Position numbers and translations under genes: made by a program. Below, piece after piece: positions 20,175 through 29,516 of a stretch of 64,000 nucleotides of DNA. Source of the stretch: Sinorhizobium chiapasense (GTDB lineage: Bacteria > Pseudomonadota > Alphaproteobacteria > Rhizobiales > Rhizobiaceae); the NCBI RefSeq assembly GCF_036488675.1, contig NZ_CP133148.1, positions 372,001 to 436,000 of the forward strand, in the 5' to 3' direction. The notes under the pieces are model-generated. The model was not told where the DNA came from and searched no databases. It saw nothing but the letters and a program-made list of their open reading frames with translations. The first letter of the stretch is position 1; every line of letters starts with the position of its first letter.

Positions 20175-20715
20175 AAACTCGGGACTGCTCGGATTTGAGC
20201 ATTCTCGACCTGACTTTCCAGAGCATGCGTTCCTCGGCCGTCACTTGCTTCGGCGCAAGCTCGGCCGCCGAAGCCCGCGGCTTGATAACCGGAACACCGT
20301 GGATTCCGTGATCGCGAGCTTCGACAAACTTCCTGACGGCTCCGAGTCCTGCCTGCGCCAGAGCGCGCAATTCGTTGTCGTCCATGGTGAGCAGGGTCGC
20401 TCGTACGTCCGCCTTCAGTCCGCCCAAGTCGATTGTCGTGCGCGCATGTGCCGGAGCCTTGGCGTACTTGATGACGCTGGAAACGCCGTCGCGATCCTGA
20501 TCGTGAACAGCGGCCCGCCGCGCACGTGCCTCCTCGAACTCGTCGAGGATCTGGCTCGCGCTGACATCTGGTTTGTAATCCGAGTTTGGCATGCCGCCTG
20601 CGCCGCTACCGAACACCAGACTGAACGGCCAGCGGACCAACTGCTCGGTCCAGCGCAGGACGCCCAGCGTTCCGCGCCATAGGCTTGCCAATGCAGCTGC
20701 AATCGCTTTCAACAT
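20158..20715 (-). CDS. hypothetical protein with N-terminal membrane-associated segment
   Basis: 185 residues from the ATG at MLKAIAAALASLWRGTLGVL. The first 40 residues are hydrophobic/amphipathic (LWRGTLGVLRWTEQLVRWPF) and may attach to the membrane. The rest is soluble, charged and ends with a basic region (MLWKVRSRMLKSEQSRVF). AGGCGGAGAGAGC lies upstream. It is divergent from the NACHT-like gene (168 bases to its chosen ATG) and convergent with the three-gene operon. No family recognised. Confidence 0.6.
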   Translation of the reverse strand: MLKAIAAALASLWRGTLGVLRWTEQLVRWPFSLVFGSGAGGMPNSDYKPDVSASQILDEFEEARARRAAVHDQDRDGVSSVIKYAKAPAHARTTIDLGGLKADVRATLLTMDDNELRALAQAGLGAVRKFVEARDHGIHGVPVIKPRASAAELAPKQVTAEERMLWKVRSRMLKSEQSRVFRMSV

Positions 20716-20883
20716 TCTATGCTCTCTCCGCCTCTGTTGTTGCAGACAGATTGTTGTCGTGTCGGCGGCAAGCAACAAATCGTCGGGGAGTTGCGTCAAG
20801 AACTGATCCATCCCCTGCTGAAAAACGCGTCGTTGGCCATATGGCGACTGGGTCAGCTGACCACATCCATGCTAGGTAGAAAC

Positions 20884-23800
20884 ATGAACATTTCAACGCC
20901 GCTATTTCTGCCATCGTCCGATACGTACATCGATCTCTGTAGGACCCTGAGGGATATTCACCTCGCAGGTGATCTCACCGATGATGTCGATCTGCTGCGG
21001 ATGAAGGACCGCGGGGTAGGGCACACGTGGGAAAACCTCGTAAATGAGAAGCGCGTCGTCGTCCTTGCCGAAGCCGGGGCGGGCAAAACCTGGGAAATAA
21101 GGGAATTAGCGCGGAAGCTCAGAGACGAGGGCCGGGAAGCATTTTTTATCAGGCTCGAACTTATACCGCACAATTTCGATATCTCTTTCGAGGAAGGGAT
21201 GTACGCACGCTTTCAGGCGTGGCTCAGTGGACAAGACGAGGGTTGGCTGCTTTTGGATTCGGTTGACGAGTCTCGGCTACGCGACCCCGGGGACTTCGAA
21301 ATTGCTGTCCGCAGGCTGTCGAGCGTCCTCGGCCCCGCGAAAGTTCGCTCGCACATCGTGCTTACGAGCCGGGTCGGCGCGTGGCGCCCCAAGACCGATC
21401 TTTCACTTTGCAGTACGCACCTGCCGCATCCATCGCCCGCGGCGGTCGCTGTGGGTACGGGTTCCGTTAGCCCCGAACCGGACATCGACCTGGATTCCGA
21501 CGATGATCTGGACGGCTACAACGAGCTCTTCGATGATGTTGTCCCGACAAAACAGGCCAGCCCCGCCGATCAGAACGCTACTGCGGGCTTTCGTATTCTC
21601 AGCCTTGAGGACCTCGACACGTCCCAAGTTAGGCTCTTCCTTACGGCGCGTGATGTCGAAGATGCGGATGCCTTCATCAGGGAGGTCGATCGTCGCGACG
21701 CGCAAGCCTTCACGGCGAGGCCGCAGGATCTCGACGAGGTAGTCGACTTCTGGCGCGCGAACGGCCGCATCGGTTCTCATCTGGAAATGATGAGAGCCTC
21801 GCTTTCGCGAAGGCTTGCCGAACACGACCAGCGGCGGGCGGATGTCCAAGGCCTTAGCGAGGAACGCGCGCGGGCCGGGGCCCGCTCACTGGCCGCAGCG
21901 GCGACACTCACCGGAGTCCCGGTGATCCGGGTCCCTGACGGCAACAGCAGCAGCGGCGGTATTCCGGCGTCGGCTATCCTGCGAGACTGGGGCGCGGCGG
22001 AAATCACGGCCTTGCTGCAGCTTCCCGTTTTCGACGGGGCGATCTACGGGACGGTCCGGTTTCATCATCGTTCGGTGCGAGAATACCTTGCCGCTGAATG
22101 GTTCGCTGACCTTCTGGGGAGAGCTCCGTCCAGACTTGGATTGGAGCAACTGTTCTTCCGTAAACAGTACGGTATCGAAATCCTGACCCCGATCCTTCGT
22201 CCGGTCTTGCCGTGGCTGGTGCTCCTCGACGAAGGCATCTGCGTGAAGGTACTCAACGTGTGCCCCGACGCGGCTTTGGAAGGGGGAGATCCGAGCCAGT
22301 TACCCGTGAACGACCGCAGGAAGATCCTGGCTGCGGTATGCGAGCAGCTTGCCTCCGGGACAGGATCACGCTCCGGCCCCGATTTCGAAGCGGTCCAACG
22401 TTTCGCTAGCGACGACATCGCCGACGATGTTCGCTCCCTTCTGAACCAGTATCGAGATCACGAGGAAGTTGCTCCGTTTCTTCTGAGGATGGTCTGGATT
22501 GGACGTCTGCGGGTGGTCATTCCGGAAGTTTTGCAATTCGCGACTAACCCGACACCGTCGGGCTATCGGCGGTTGACAGCTCTTCGGGCGCTTAACGCGA
22601 TCGGGCTCGAGGAAGAGATTGCTCACGTCCGCGAGGCGCTTCTCGTGGAAGGCCAGATCGATCGCAAGCTGCTTTCTGAGTTGGTATCGGAACTTCCGTC
22701 CACGAGGCCGGCGGTCACCTGGCTACTGGCCGCAGTCGAAGCGACCGCGCCGAAGGTCAAATTTCACACTGATGATCTGACACGACAACTGACCTTGTTC
22801 GTGAAGCGCAGCGCACCCGGAGAATGCCGCGATTTAGTCATCGGGTTTGAGCGGCTTTTGAGCCGGCCGCCCTTTGTGGAGCGGATCTACAACGAAGTAT
22901 CTCAAACGTTCGAGTGGCTTTTGACGCCCGCTGCCGCTGCCGTGCGGCAGTTGGCGGAGAGCCGTGATCCGGCATCGCTTTCAACGCCCAGCTTATCCGT
23001 GATTCGCCGTGTTAGCGGAGCCATTGCCTTCCAAAGCGACGAAGTACGCGACGGGGCGTACAAGCTCGACGCTCTCGTTGTCGCGTGGCCGGATCTAAAC
23101 CGCGCCCAGTTCTGGTACGATGTCGGACAGATGCGCGGGGCTATGGCGAACAGAAGTCGCGGGCAGTTGATTGACTGGTGGCTAGCAAAAAATGTCGGAG
23201 CTCCGTGGATATTCGGCGTAGACGACTTCGACTTTGCCATCGACGCGATGAGTTCGAGAGATCTAATGGATGATCGTCTCGTCGGTCTTTCGCTTGCGTT
23301 CGAGATATACGCCTCGAACGGTCGGCCGAGGCGGTGGCTCACCATGATGAAGCGAGCCGCGGCAGTTCAACCGGAACTCGCTGCGCGGCTCAGCACCTTC
23401 TTGCATCCACCCCACAACCCGGAGGCGGCCAGGTACCGGGCGAACGAGCGCCAACGGGTCCGCAGGCTCGAAAGGCGAAGGGCGGAGGAGGCGGACAACG
23501 AGCAACGCGCGAGGGATTACCTTCAGGCAAACGTCGGCCAGATACGAGCAGATTTGTATGCCGACCCGACACTTGTACCGCGATCTCGCGCTGTTCGATA
23601 TCTCTTCGACAAGACGCAAGAGTCTAACCGGGAAAGCGGATATTGGTCCGACGGCAACTGGCGCTCGCTCATAGAGTCTTTCGGCGGCGATGTTGCAGTG
23701 TTCTTCAAGGATATGGCCCTTGGTCACTGGAGAAACAACACGCCGATACTGTGCTCGGAGGGCGCACCCGCCCACGAAACTCCCTTCGTCATCATCCTCG

Positions 23801-25521
23801 GCCTTGCAGGTCTTGCGATTGAAGCCGTGGAATCGCCGGAGAACTTCGTGCGTTTATCTCCCCCGGAGGTCGAAACCGCATGTCGACACGCACTATGGGA
23901 ACTAAACGGCTTTCCGACCTGGCTGTCGATAGTTTATCGACACAACATCCACGCGGTAACAGCGCTTTTTCTGAATGAGATCCGGTACGAACTCACGCTG
24001 CTGCCTTCCGGCGATAGGAGTAACGATGTACTGCGAAGAGTGAGTTCTTCCGGCGAATGGGCATGGGACACCCTCGCACCACCGCTGGCCGAGTTGATCG
24101 CGGAAGCCGAACCGGCAGACGCTCGTGCGCTCGGAAAGATCCTCAAGATTCTTAGAGGATCCTCGTTGTCCGACGGCCAACTGGCTCACATGGCGAGATT
24201 ACGGTGCATCGAACTGCGGGGAGGGACTCACCCGGCCTTGTGGTTCGCTATGTGGATCGGCCTTGAGGGGAGTGTCGCTGTCGAAGCACTTTCGTCGCAC
24301 CTTTCGGAACTAGGTGAGGAAGCGGCCACGAATCTGGCGATGGAAATCGCGGTCAACTTGTTCGGAAGTCGTTTCGATCACGATCCGGTTGCTAGAGACG
24401 GCGTTCGCGAGCCGTCCACTATGCGAAAGCTGCACGAGGTTTTCTCCAAGTACATACGACGAGCCGATGACATAAACCGCGCGAATTCTGGCGTCTACAG
24501 CCCCGGGCTCAGGGATAACGCGCAGGATGCAAGAGACAGCATTCTCAACTCTCTTGAAGAGACGCCCGGAAAAGACGCCTTCCTCGCAATCCGGGAGATC
24601 GTGCGGAGCCAGCCGGATCGACCCTGGTTACAACGGCTAGTGATAGAGAAAGCCGAGAGGGCAGGCGACATCGAGCGCTTCACCGCCGAAGAAATCCCGC
24701 CGCTGGCGGAGAACTTCGAACGGCTTCCGCGAAGCCCGCGGCAACTCGGAGATACCGCGGTTCTCCGGCTGGGACAGCTCAAGGAGAGAGTAGAGGTCAA
24801 GGGAGATATTGGCGTCGAAGCTTTAGACATTGACGATGTATCGGGTGTGACCGCGTTGCTGGAAGCGCACCTACGTGGTCGTGCCCTGGGTACATATTCT
24901 CTGCTTTCGACCACTGATGACCGGCGTGGGGCAACCATTTCGCTGCACGGCGTAGGGTATAACGGCTGCCAGCCCGCCATCGCTTTGCTTCCAAACCTCG
25001 TCAACGGAAAGAAAACCGATTTAGCGTCGTCGATTTCCGTTCTCGCGGACAACAGTTCCTCGCGCACGGGGGTCGTCGCCGTTTTCAACCTCGCGAAATC
25101 AAAAGGCTGGCATTGGCCGTGGTTGGCGCGACCAGACATTTCGAAGGCCGTTTCCACCATTAAAGCCGAGTGGGAAAAGCTCGAACCGGGGCTGGAGAAC
25201 CTGGACGATGTCGGGATCGTCGGCATCGACCTGACAAAAGTGGCGCTCCCGGAGAACCGCAAGCGCGATGCGCTCGACCGGATGCTGGACTTCCTGAGGT
25301 GGTACACCGGCACGACTCTCATGAAGATCGGCGCAGCAATCGTGGCGTCGGGCCTTGGGACAATCACAGGGGTGCTGCAGTTCGTCATAGAGTGGGCCGT
25401 GGCTTATTTCTGGGAGATAAAGCTCGATATACCCGAGCAGGCGTCTTGGATCGGCTGGGCACTTCTGGCTATTGGCCTTGCCGTCGCGTTCTACGGTCAC
25501 CATCAGCGTCCCACCCGCTGA
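20884..25521 (+). CDS. large NACHT-like STAND ATPase with C-terminal membrane helices
   Basis: 1545-residue protein. Walker A AEAGAGKT at 62-69, Walker B WLLLDSVDE at 121-129 and the sensor strand HIVLTSR at 157-163 form a NACHT/AAA-like module. The winged-helix signature RFHHRSVREYLAAEWF (about 392-407) is the FHHxxxxEYLAA motif of bacterial NACHT proteins. An acidic linker (about 195-235) interrupts the module. Residues 430-1300 look like helical repeats suited to ligand sensing. Residues about 1478-1540 carry hydrophobic spans (IGAAIVASGLGTITGVLQFV, SWIGWALLAIGLAVAFYGHH), a possible membrane effector. Bacterial STAND proteins of this layout often act in anti-phage defence, but this role is inference. 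The ATG follows GGTAGAAAC; an in-frame longer N-terminus is not family-like. Confidence 0.85.
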   Translation: MNISTPLFLPSSDTYIDLCRTLRDIHLAGDLTDDVDLLRMKDRGVGHTWENLVNEKRVVVLAEAGAGKTWEIRELARKLRDEGREAFFIRLELIPHNFDISFEEGMYARFQAWLSGQDEGWLLLDSVDESRLRDPGDFEIAVRRLSSVLGPAKVRSHIVLTSRVGAWRPKTDLSLCSTHLPHPSPAAVAVGTGSVSPEPDIDLDSDDDLDGYNELFDDVVPTKQASPADQNATAGFRILSLEDLDTSQVRLFLTARDVEDADAFIREVDRRDAQAFTARPQDLDEVVDFWRANGRIGSHLEMMRASLSRRLAEHDQRRADVQGLSEERARAGARSLAAAATLTGVPVIRVPDGNSSSGGIPASAILRDWGAAEITALLQLPVFDGAIYGTVRFHHRSVREYLAAEWFADLLGRAPSRLGLEQLFFRKQYGIEILTPILRPVLPWLVLLDEGICVKVLNVCPDAALEGGDPSQLPVNDRRKILAAVCEQLASGTGSRSGPDFEAVQRFASDDIADDVRSLLNQYRDHEEVAPFLLRMVWIGRLRVVIPEVLQFATNPTPSGYRRLTALRALNAIGLEEEIAHVREALLVEGQIDRKLLSELVSELPSTRPAVTWLLAAVEATAPKVKFHTDDLTRQLTLFVKRSAPGECRDLVIGFERLLSRPPFVERIYNEVSQTFEWLLTPAAAAVRQLAESRDPASLSTPSLSVIRRVSGAIAFQSDEVRDGAYKLDALVVAWPDLNRAQFWYDVGQMRGAMANRSRGQLIDWWLAKNVGAPWIFGVDDFDFAIDAMSSRDLMDDRLVGLSLAFEIYASNGRPRRWLTMMKRAAAVQPELAARLSTFLHPPHNPEAARYRANERQRVRRLERRRAEEADNEQRARDYLQANVGQIRADLYADPTLVPRSRAVRYLFDKTQESNRESGYWSDGNWRSLIESFGGDVAVFFKDMALGHWRNNTPILCSEGAPAHETPFVIILGLAGLAIEAVESPENFVRLSPPEVETACRHALWELNGFPTWLSIVYRHNIHAVTALFLNEIRYELTLLPSGDRSNDVLRRVSSSGEWAWDTLAPPLAELIAEAEPADARALGKILKILRGSSLSDGQLAHMARLRCIELRGGTHPALWFAMWIGLEGSVAVEALSSHLSELGEEAATNLAMEIAVNLFGSRFDHDPVARDGVREPSTMRKLHEVFSKYIRRADDINRANSGVYSPGLRDNAQDARDSILNSLEETPGKDAFLAIREIVRSQPDRPWLQRLVIEKAERAGDIERFTAEEIPPLAENFERLPRSPRQLGDTAVLRLGQLKERVEVKGDIGVEALDIDDVSGVTALLEAHLRGRALGTYSLLSTTDDRRGATISLHGVGYNGCQPAIALLPNLVNGKKTDLASSISVLADNSSSRTGVVAVFNLAKSKGWHWPWLARPDISKAVSTIKAEWEKLEPGLENLDDVGIVGIDLTKVALPENRKRDALDRMLDFLRWYTGTTLMKIGAAIVASGLGTITGVLQFVIEWAVAYFWEIKLDIPEQASWIGWALLAIGLAVAFYGHHQRPTR

Positions 25522-25722
25522 CCTGCCGCGCCGCGCAATATGGGGGGCATCGCCTCTCCGTCAACCCTCACCGAAGGAAGCAGTGGGCGACTTTGGCCAG
25601 CACTGATTGCCGGCCGTTAAACCGGTTTCGAAGGAGCATAACGAGACCGGGGGAAATCATCAAAAAGCCTCGCTTCACCTGAAAGTGTGAGCGCTACTGC
25701 CGAGGCGACAGGATATCTGTTT

Positions 25723-25756
25723 CTGATTTCCGATAAGGAATGTTATCGGAACTCAG
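25723..25756. other. dif-like palindrome, candidate tyrosine-recombinase core site
   Basis: Arms CTGATTTCCGATAA and TTATCGGAACTCAG are inverted repeats of 14 bases with one mismatch, separated by the 6-base spacer GGAATG. Two arms of 11-14 bases around a 6-8 base spacer is the architecture of Xer/dif and phage-integrase core sites. It could mark the end of a mobile element. No second copy was found by eye and no recombinase gene lies in the window. Confidence 0.4.
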
Positions 25757-25949
25757 CAGCGGACCGAGGCATCATAGCGTTTTGAACGTAAGGCCTCGTA
25801 GCTACAAACAAGCTACATTGAAAGCTCCCTTTCCATGGTCTTGTCAGCAAACTAGCAGCACTTGGTTGCGCCGACACGAATGCCCCAGAATTGACGGCGC
25901 TTAAATCCAGTCTTCCGCATAAGCGGTCGTGGGACATTGCCCGGAAAGC

Positions 25950-25996
25950 GCCAGCACCGGAAATGCCGGATGCTTTCCGAATGGCAGCGCAGGGTG
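25950..25996. repeat. short dispersed repeat, copy 1 (interrupted by IS)
   Basis: Starts GCCAGCACCGGAAAT and ends GAATGGCAGC-N5-GGGT. A related sequence occurs at 50100-50146. The insertion sequence has entered right at its end. Probably a remnant of a rhizobial intergenic repeat. Confidence 0.5.
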
Positions 25997-27551
25997 GAGG
26001 CTGTGTGAAAACACCCGCGCATGATAGCCTACCTCGAGTTGAGCGGGAGATTCGGCATGGCGGGTTTCATCGAGGGGAAGGACCGCCGAGAACAGTCGTT
26101 CTTGCCGGAATGCCTCGATGACTATGTCGCCGAAGACAACCCAGTCCGCGTTGTCGATGTCTTCATTGACGAACTGGACTGGAGCGGATTGGGCTTTGCA
26201 GCGCCAGCGGCGACAGGGCGGCCGGGCTATAACCCCGCGACGATGCTGAAGCTCTACCTCTATGGCTACCTCAACCAGGTGCAGTCGAGCCGACGACTGG
26301 AGCGCGAGGCGGGCCGCAACATCGAGCTGATGTGGCTGACGGGCAAGCTGGCTCCCGACTTCAAGACGATCGCTGATTTCCGGCGTGATAACGGTGAGGC
26401 GATCCGCGCCATCTGCCGCCAGTTCGTCGTGCTCTGCCGGCAGATCGGCCTCCTTGCCGGTGGCACAGTTGCGGTGGACGGCAGTCGCTTCAAGGCCGTG
26501 AACACGCGCGATAAGAACTTTACGTCCGGCGCGATCCGCCGCCGCATGGAGCAGATCGATGCCAGCATCGAGCGCTACCTGGCCCTGCTTGACACGGCCG
26601 ATCGTCAGGAGGACGAGGTGGCGGAGATGCGCAGGGATCGCCTGACGGAGCGCCTCGAACGCCTGCGCCAGCAAATGCGCGATCTGAAAGCGATGGAGCG
26701 CGCCATCGAGGCAGCACCCGACCGCCAGGTCTCGCTGACCGATCCCGATGCTCGCGCCATGGCCACCAACGGCAAGGGCACCGGCCTTGTCGGCTACAAC
26801 CTCCAGGCGGCGGTGGACACGAAGCATCATCTGGTCGTGGCGCATGAGGTCACCAATGTCGGTCACGACCGCACCCAACTCGCCAGCATGGGCCAGCAAG
26901 CGAAGGAGGCGACCGGCGCGGATGAGCTGACCGTGCTGGCCGATCGCGGCTACTTCTCGGGCGAGGAAGTGCTGGCCTGCGATGCGGCGGGCATAAAGGC
27001 CATCGTGCCGAAGTCGCTCACCTCAAGCGGCCTGAAGCGTGGCTTCTTCGGCAAGCAGGACTTCGTCTTCGACGCCGACCGGGATCTGTATGTTTGTCCG
27101 GCCGGACAGGAACTGACCAGAGGCAGGATCCGATCGGATCGCGAGTGCGACGTCATCTTCTATCGCCATCTGACCGCCTGTTCGAGCTGCGAACTGAAGT
27201 CCCGCTGTACGCCCGAGAAGCTTCGGCGCATCCGGCGCTGGGAGCATGAGCAGGTGATCGACGCCATGCAGGCCAGGCTCGACCGCATGCCCGATGCCAT
27301 GCGGGTGCGGCGGCAAACGGTCGAGCATGTCTTCGGGACCATCAAGGACTGGATGGGCCGAGGCCACTTCCTCACCCGGCGGCTCCCCAACGTCGGAACC
27401 GAGATGAGCCTCCATGTCCTCGCCTACAACCTCAAACGGGCGATCGCCATTCTCGGAGTACCGATGTTGATGAAGGCAATGAGGGCGTGAGCCCCTCAGA
27501 CCGTCTGCGCGCCACCCAGATCCACGGCAGCAGGCGTTTCCACACAGCCTC
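25997..27551 (+). mobile_element. complete IS1182-family insertion sequence
   Basis: 1555 bases. The left end GAGGCTGTGTGAAAACACC (25997-26015) and the inverted right end GAGGCTGTGTGGAAACGCC (27551-27533) match at 17 of 19 positions. The 4-base direct repeat GGTG flanks both ends (25993-25996 and 27552-27555), a target duplication that shows true transposition. A single intact transposase gene fills the element. Confidence 0.92.
26057..27490 (+). CDS. IS1182-family transposase
   Basis: 477 residues. The N-terminal segment (QSFLPECLDDYVAEDNPVRV, PATMLKLYLYGYLNQVQSSR) and the DDE core are those of IS1182/IS5-group transposases: GGTVAVDGSRFKAVN (first Asp), LTVLADRGYFSGEE (second Asp), and TVEHVFGTIKDWMG (Glu). 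A Cys cluster (CSSCELKSRC) precedes the final Glu. The start at MAGFIEGKDRR follows GGGAG. The gene is intact, so the element may still be active. Confidence 0.95.
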   Translation: MAGFIEGKDRREQSFLPECLDDYVAEDNPVRVVDVFIDELDWSGLGFAAPAATGRPGYNPATMLKLYLYGYLNQVQSSRRLEREAGRNIELMWLTGKLAPDFKTIADFRRDNGEAIRAICRQFVVLCRQIGLLAGGTVAVDGSRFKAVNTRDKNFTSGAIRRRMEQIDASIERYLALLDTADRQEDEVAEMRRDRLTERLERLRQQMRDLKAMERAIEAAPDRQVSLTDPDARAMATNGKGTGLVGYNLQAAVDTKHHLVVAHEVTNVGHDRTQLASMGQQAKEATGADELTVLADRGYFSGEEVLACDAAGIKAIVPKSLTSSGLKRGFFGKQDFVFDADRDLYVCPAGQELTRGRIRSDRECDVIFYRHLTACSSCELKSRCTPEKLRRIRRWEHEQVIDAMQARLDRMPDAMRVRRQTVEHVFGTIKDWMGRGHFLTRRLPNVGTEMSLHVLAYNLKRAIAILGVPMLMKAMRA

Positions 27552-28415
27552 GGTGGGAAACAGCCATTCGGCGTCGTTCCGCCGACGGGCTTAATAGCGC
27601 AATTGCAGACATTTGTACGCAAATTCTGCGGCCCGGTTGTCCCCGCGTCATCTTAGCTCTCGGTCACATCGCAACGGAAGATTTTGTTCCCCATTGATGC
27701 CGAAGCCTCTCTTTTTCGGCATCAAAGACGAAAATGAAGCAAGCCGTGTTTCGCAAAATAACCAGTTATCCGTGAAGGAATATTTGCACTTAGCCGCGTA
27801 GTTGAAGGGAACCAGAGATATTTGGTGATCGTGGTCATGCGCGCACCCCTGTAGCCAGAGAAGGCCGAAGTATGTCTCCTAAGTTGAAGCACCGGAAACG
27901 GGTGTACGGCATCGCTCGTCGACGGCGGGCGTATCGATCACCCGCACCTGAGGCGATCACAACGGATAGCGACCCGTGCTCCGTTTCGAGCGACAGAAAC
28001 AGAGACCGCTTCGGGGCCCCATGAAAAACACCCGGCGGTAACGGTGAACGGCTGTGCGTCAAAATAGCCGCCCCTTTTACGCTCTTCGGGCGTGGTAATT
28101 TGACGCCATGAGCGGGGACGGGCACCTACAGCGCCGTGGGTCGTTTGAGAGGTACTAGACTAAGGTCGTCGTAGCACTTTGAAGTGCGGCATGTTCTAAT
28201 CCTTGAATTCGCTCGCATTGATTGAAACGTACGGCCAAGGTCGTCACAGCGGGTGTCTCGGTCCTCACGCCTGGGCGAGATGGCCACAAATTTGAAGGAC
28301 GGAAAGCATCCAGTAGTGATGTTGCAGCCGCCACCCCCTCGTCGCCAGGCTTACGGCGTCCGTCCGGGTCACGCAAAGTTACAAGGGCGGCAGTCATTTT
28401 GGGGCGTTAGAGAAT
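27552..28415. other. 864-base region between IS and AraC gene, no clear gene
   Basis: Contains a perfect 11-bp inverted repeat TTGATGCCGAA / TTCGGCATCAA (27694-27725, loop 10). Short open frames on both strands (for example 27613-27801) lack ribosome sites or protein-like composition. At 28172-28205 is AGCACTTTGAAGTGCGGCATG-like repeat debris. Confidence 0.5.
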
Positions 28416-28541
28416 TTGCTAGTCTCCGCGTACGCGCGGCGATACGTTGTGGTTGCAAAGCGGAATCTGGTCGCCGCGCTTCGCGCGAACTTTTCCAGTC
28501 AGAAGCGCGTGGCGACTGCTGTCGGGAGCTTGCCTTCCACC

Positions 28542-29471
28542 ATGCCTACGGACTCGCGCAATGCTCAAGGTCGGTTGACGGCATTGTCCCACAAAGGGGC
28601 GGCGCGATCGATTCGTGTCAGAGTGGCAGCCAAGCAGTCGGAAATTCTGGTAAGCCTGGTGGAAGCAGGCGTGCAGGGCTTTCGCGGCGCTGATGCGCCG
28701 CCAGCGAAGGGTTTTGTTGCGGCCGTTCCGCTGCCCAATCGGGAGCAGGCAGGAGCGGCTGGTTCGGTAGTTGGACAAGAACAATCAGGGATTTACATCG
28801 CCGTTTCCGACGATCTGCCGCGGGTTTCCAGCGTGTGCTGCCAAGGCTTGCGCTACCTGCTGTTTTATTTTCCAACGGCCGCATTGCAGGTGATCGCACT
28901 GGAGTGCGGCTACGATTTCACGAGTGACCTCGGTTCCGCACCATTCGTCAGGACCAGTGACGATACCTTCTACCGACTTGCTTCCGCGCTCGAGGTGGCT
29001 TTTGCCCAAACTCAGGAGACTGCGAAACTGTTCGTGGACAGTGTCACGCGAGCCGCCGCGGTACATTTGGTAGCCAGCTTTGGCCGCAAGAGGGACGTCA
29101 CGGCGTCAAAAGGCGGGCTCGCCCCATGGCAAGTGAAACGCGCCCGGGAGATGCTCGAGGCGAACTTGCAAAGGAGCGTTCCATTTTCTCAGATCGCCGC
29201 CGAATGTCGGCTCTCGGCACGCCACTTTTCCCGGGCCTTCAGTCAATCGATGGGCATGCCGCCGCAGCGTTGGCTGATCAAACATCGCGTGGAGACGGCC
29301 AAGCGGCTTCTGCGCAATCCTGACCTTTCGTTGCCGGCGGTCGCCAAGGAAGCGGGCTTCGCCGACCAGAGCCATCTGACACGAGTATTTTCCGAATGGG
29401 TTGGAGAGAGCCCAGGGTCGTGGCGGCGATCGAATATGGAGGCGCCGGCACCGCATGGTGAGGCAGGCTGA
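28542..29471 (+). CDS. AraC-family transcriptional regulator, divergent N-terminus
   Basis: 309 residues from the ATG at MPTDSRNAQGRL (an upstream TTG at 28416 would add 42 residues). The C-terminal ~100 residues are a double helix-turn-helix AraC domain (LAPWQVKRAREMLEANLQRS ... FADQSHLTRVFSEWVGESPG). The centre shares LLFYFPTAAL and LFVDSVTRAAAVHLVASFG with FYLPRVAL and VFVDHVTLAVGVHVAHRYG of the next AraC gene, so the two are paralogues, but the N-terminal 80 residues are not similar. It may have lost its original sensing domain. Target unknown; the catabolic operon to the right is the likely one. Confidence 0.75.
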   Translation: MPTDSRNAQGRLTALSHKGAARSIRVRVAAKQSEILVSLVEAGVQGFRGADAPPAKGFVAAVPLPNREQAGAAGSVVGQEQSGIYIAVSDDLPRVSSVCCQGLRYLLFYFPTAALQVIALECGYDFTSDLGSAPFVRTSDDTFYRLASALEVAFAQTQETAKLFVDSVTRAAAVHLVASFGRKRDVTASKGGLAPWQVKRAREMLEANLQRSVPFSQIAAECRLSARHFSRAFSQSMGMPPQRWLIKHRVETAKRLLRNPDLSLPAVAKEAGFADQSHLTRVFSEWVGESPGSWRRSNMEAPAPHGEAG

Positions 29472-29516
29472 CGGGAACGGCGTAGAGCATCACAATCGCT
29501 GAAGGAGGCGACGACC

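Larger units (their letters stand above)
25522..25996. other. 475-base non-coding stretch between NACHT-like gene and IS
   Basis: No credible gene. It contains the dif-like palindrome at 25723-25756 and, next to the IS, a short dispersed repeat (25950-25996); both are listed separately. Confidence 0.6.

Noticed and set aside
27613..27801. 62-codon frame after the IS
   Set aside because: No ribosome site, atypical composition, and it spans a hairpin; likely chance.
17638..28415. Duplicate of the tRNA-His 3' end marking the far end of an integrated island
   Set aside because: No copy of the T-arm/acceptor sequence was found by eye, so a tRNA-targeted integration cannot be supported from this window.
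28222..28693. Overlapping short frames before the AraC gene
   Set aside because: Repeat-like Ser/Arg/Gly composition and no start signals; they overlap the regulator's possible 5' end.
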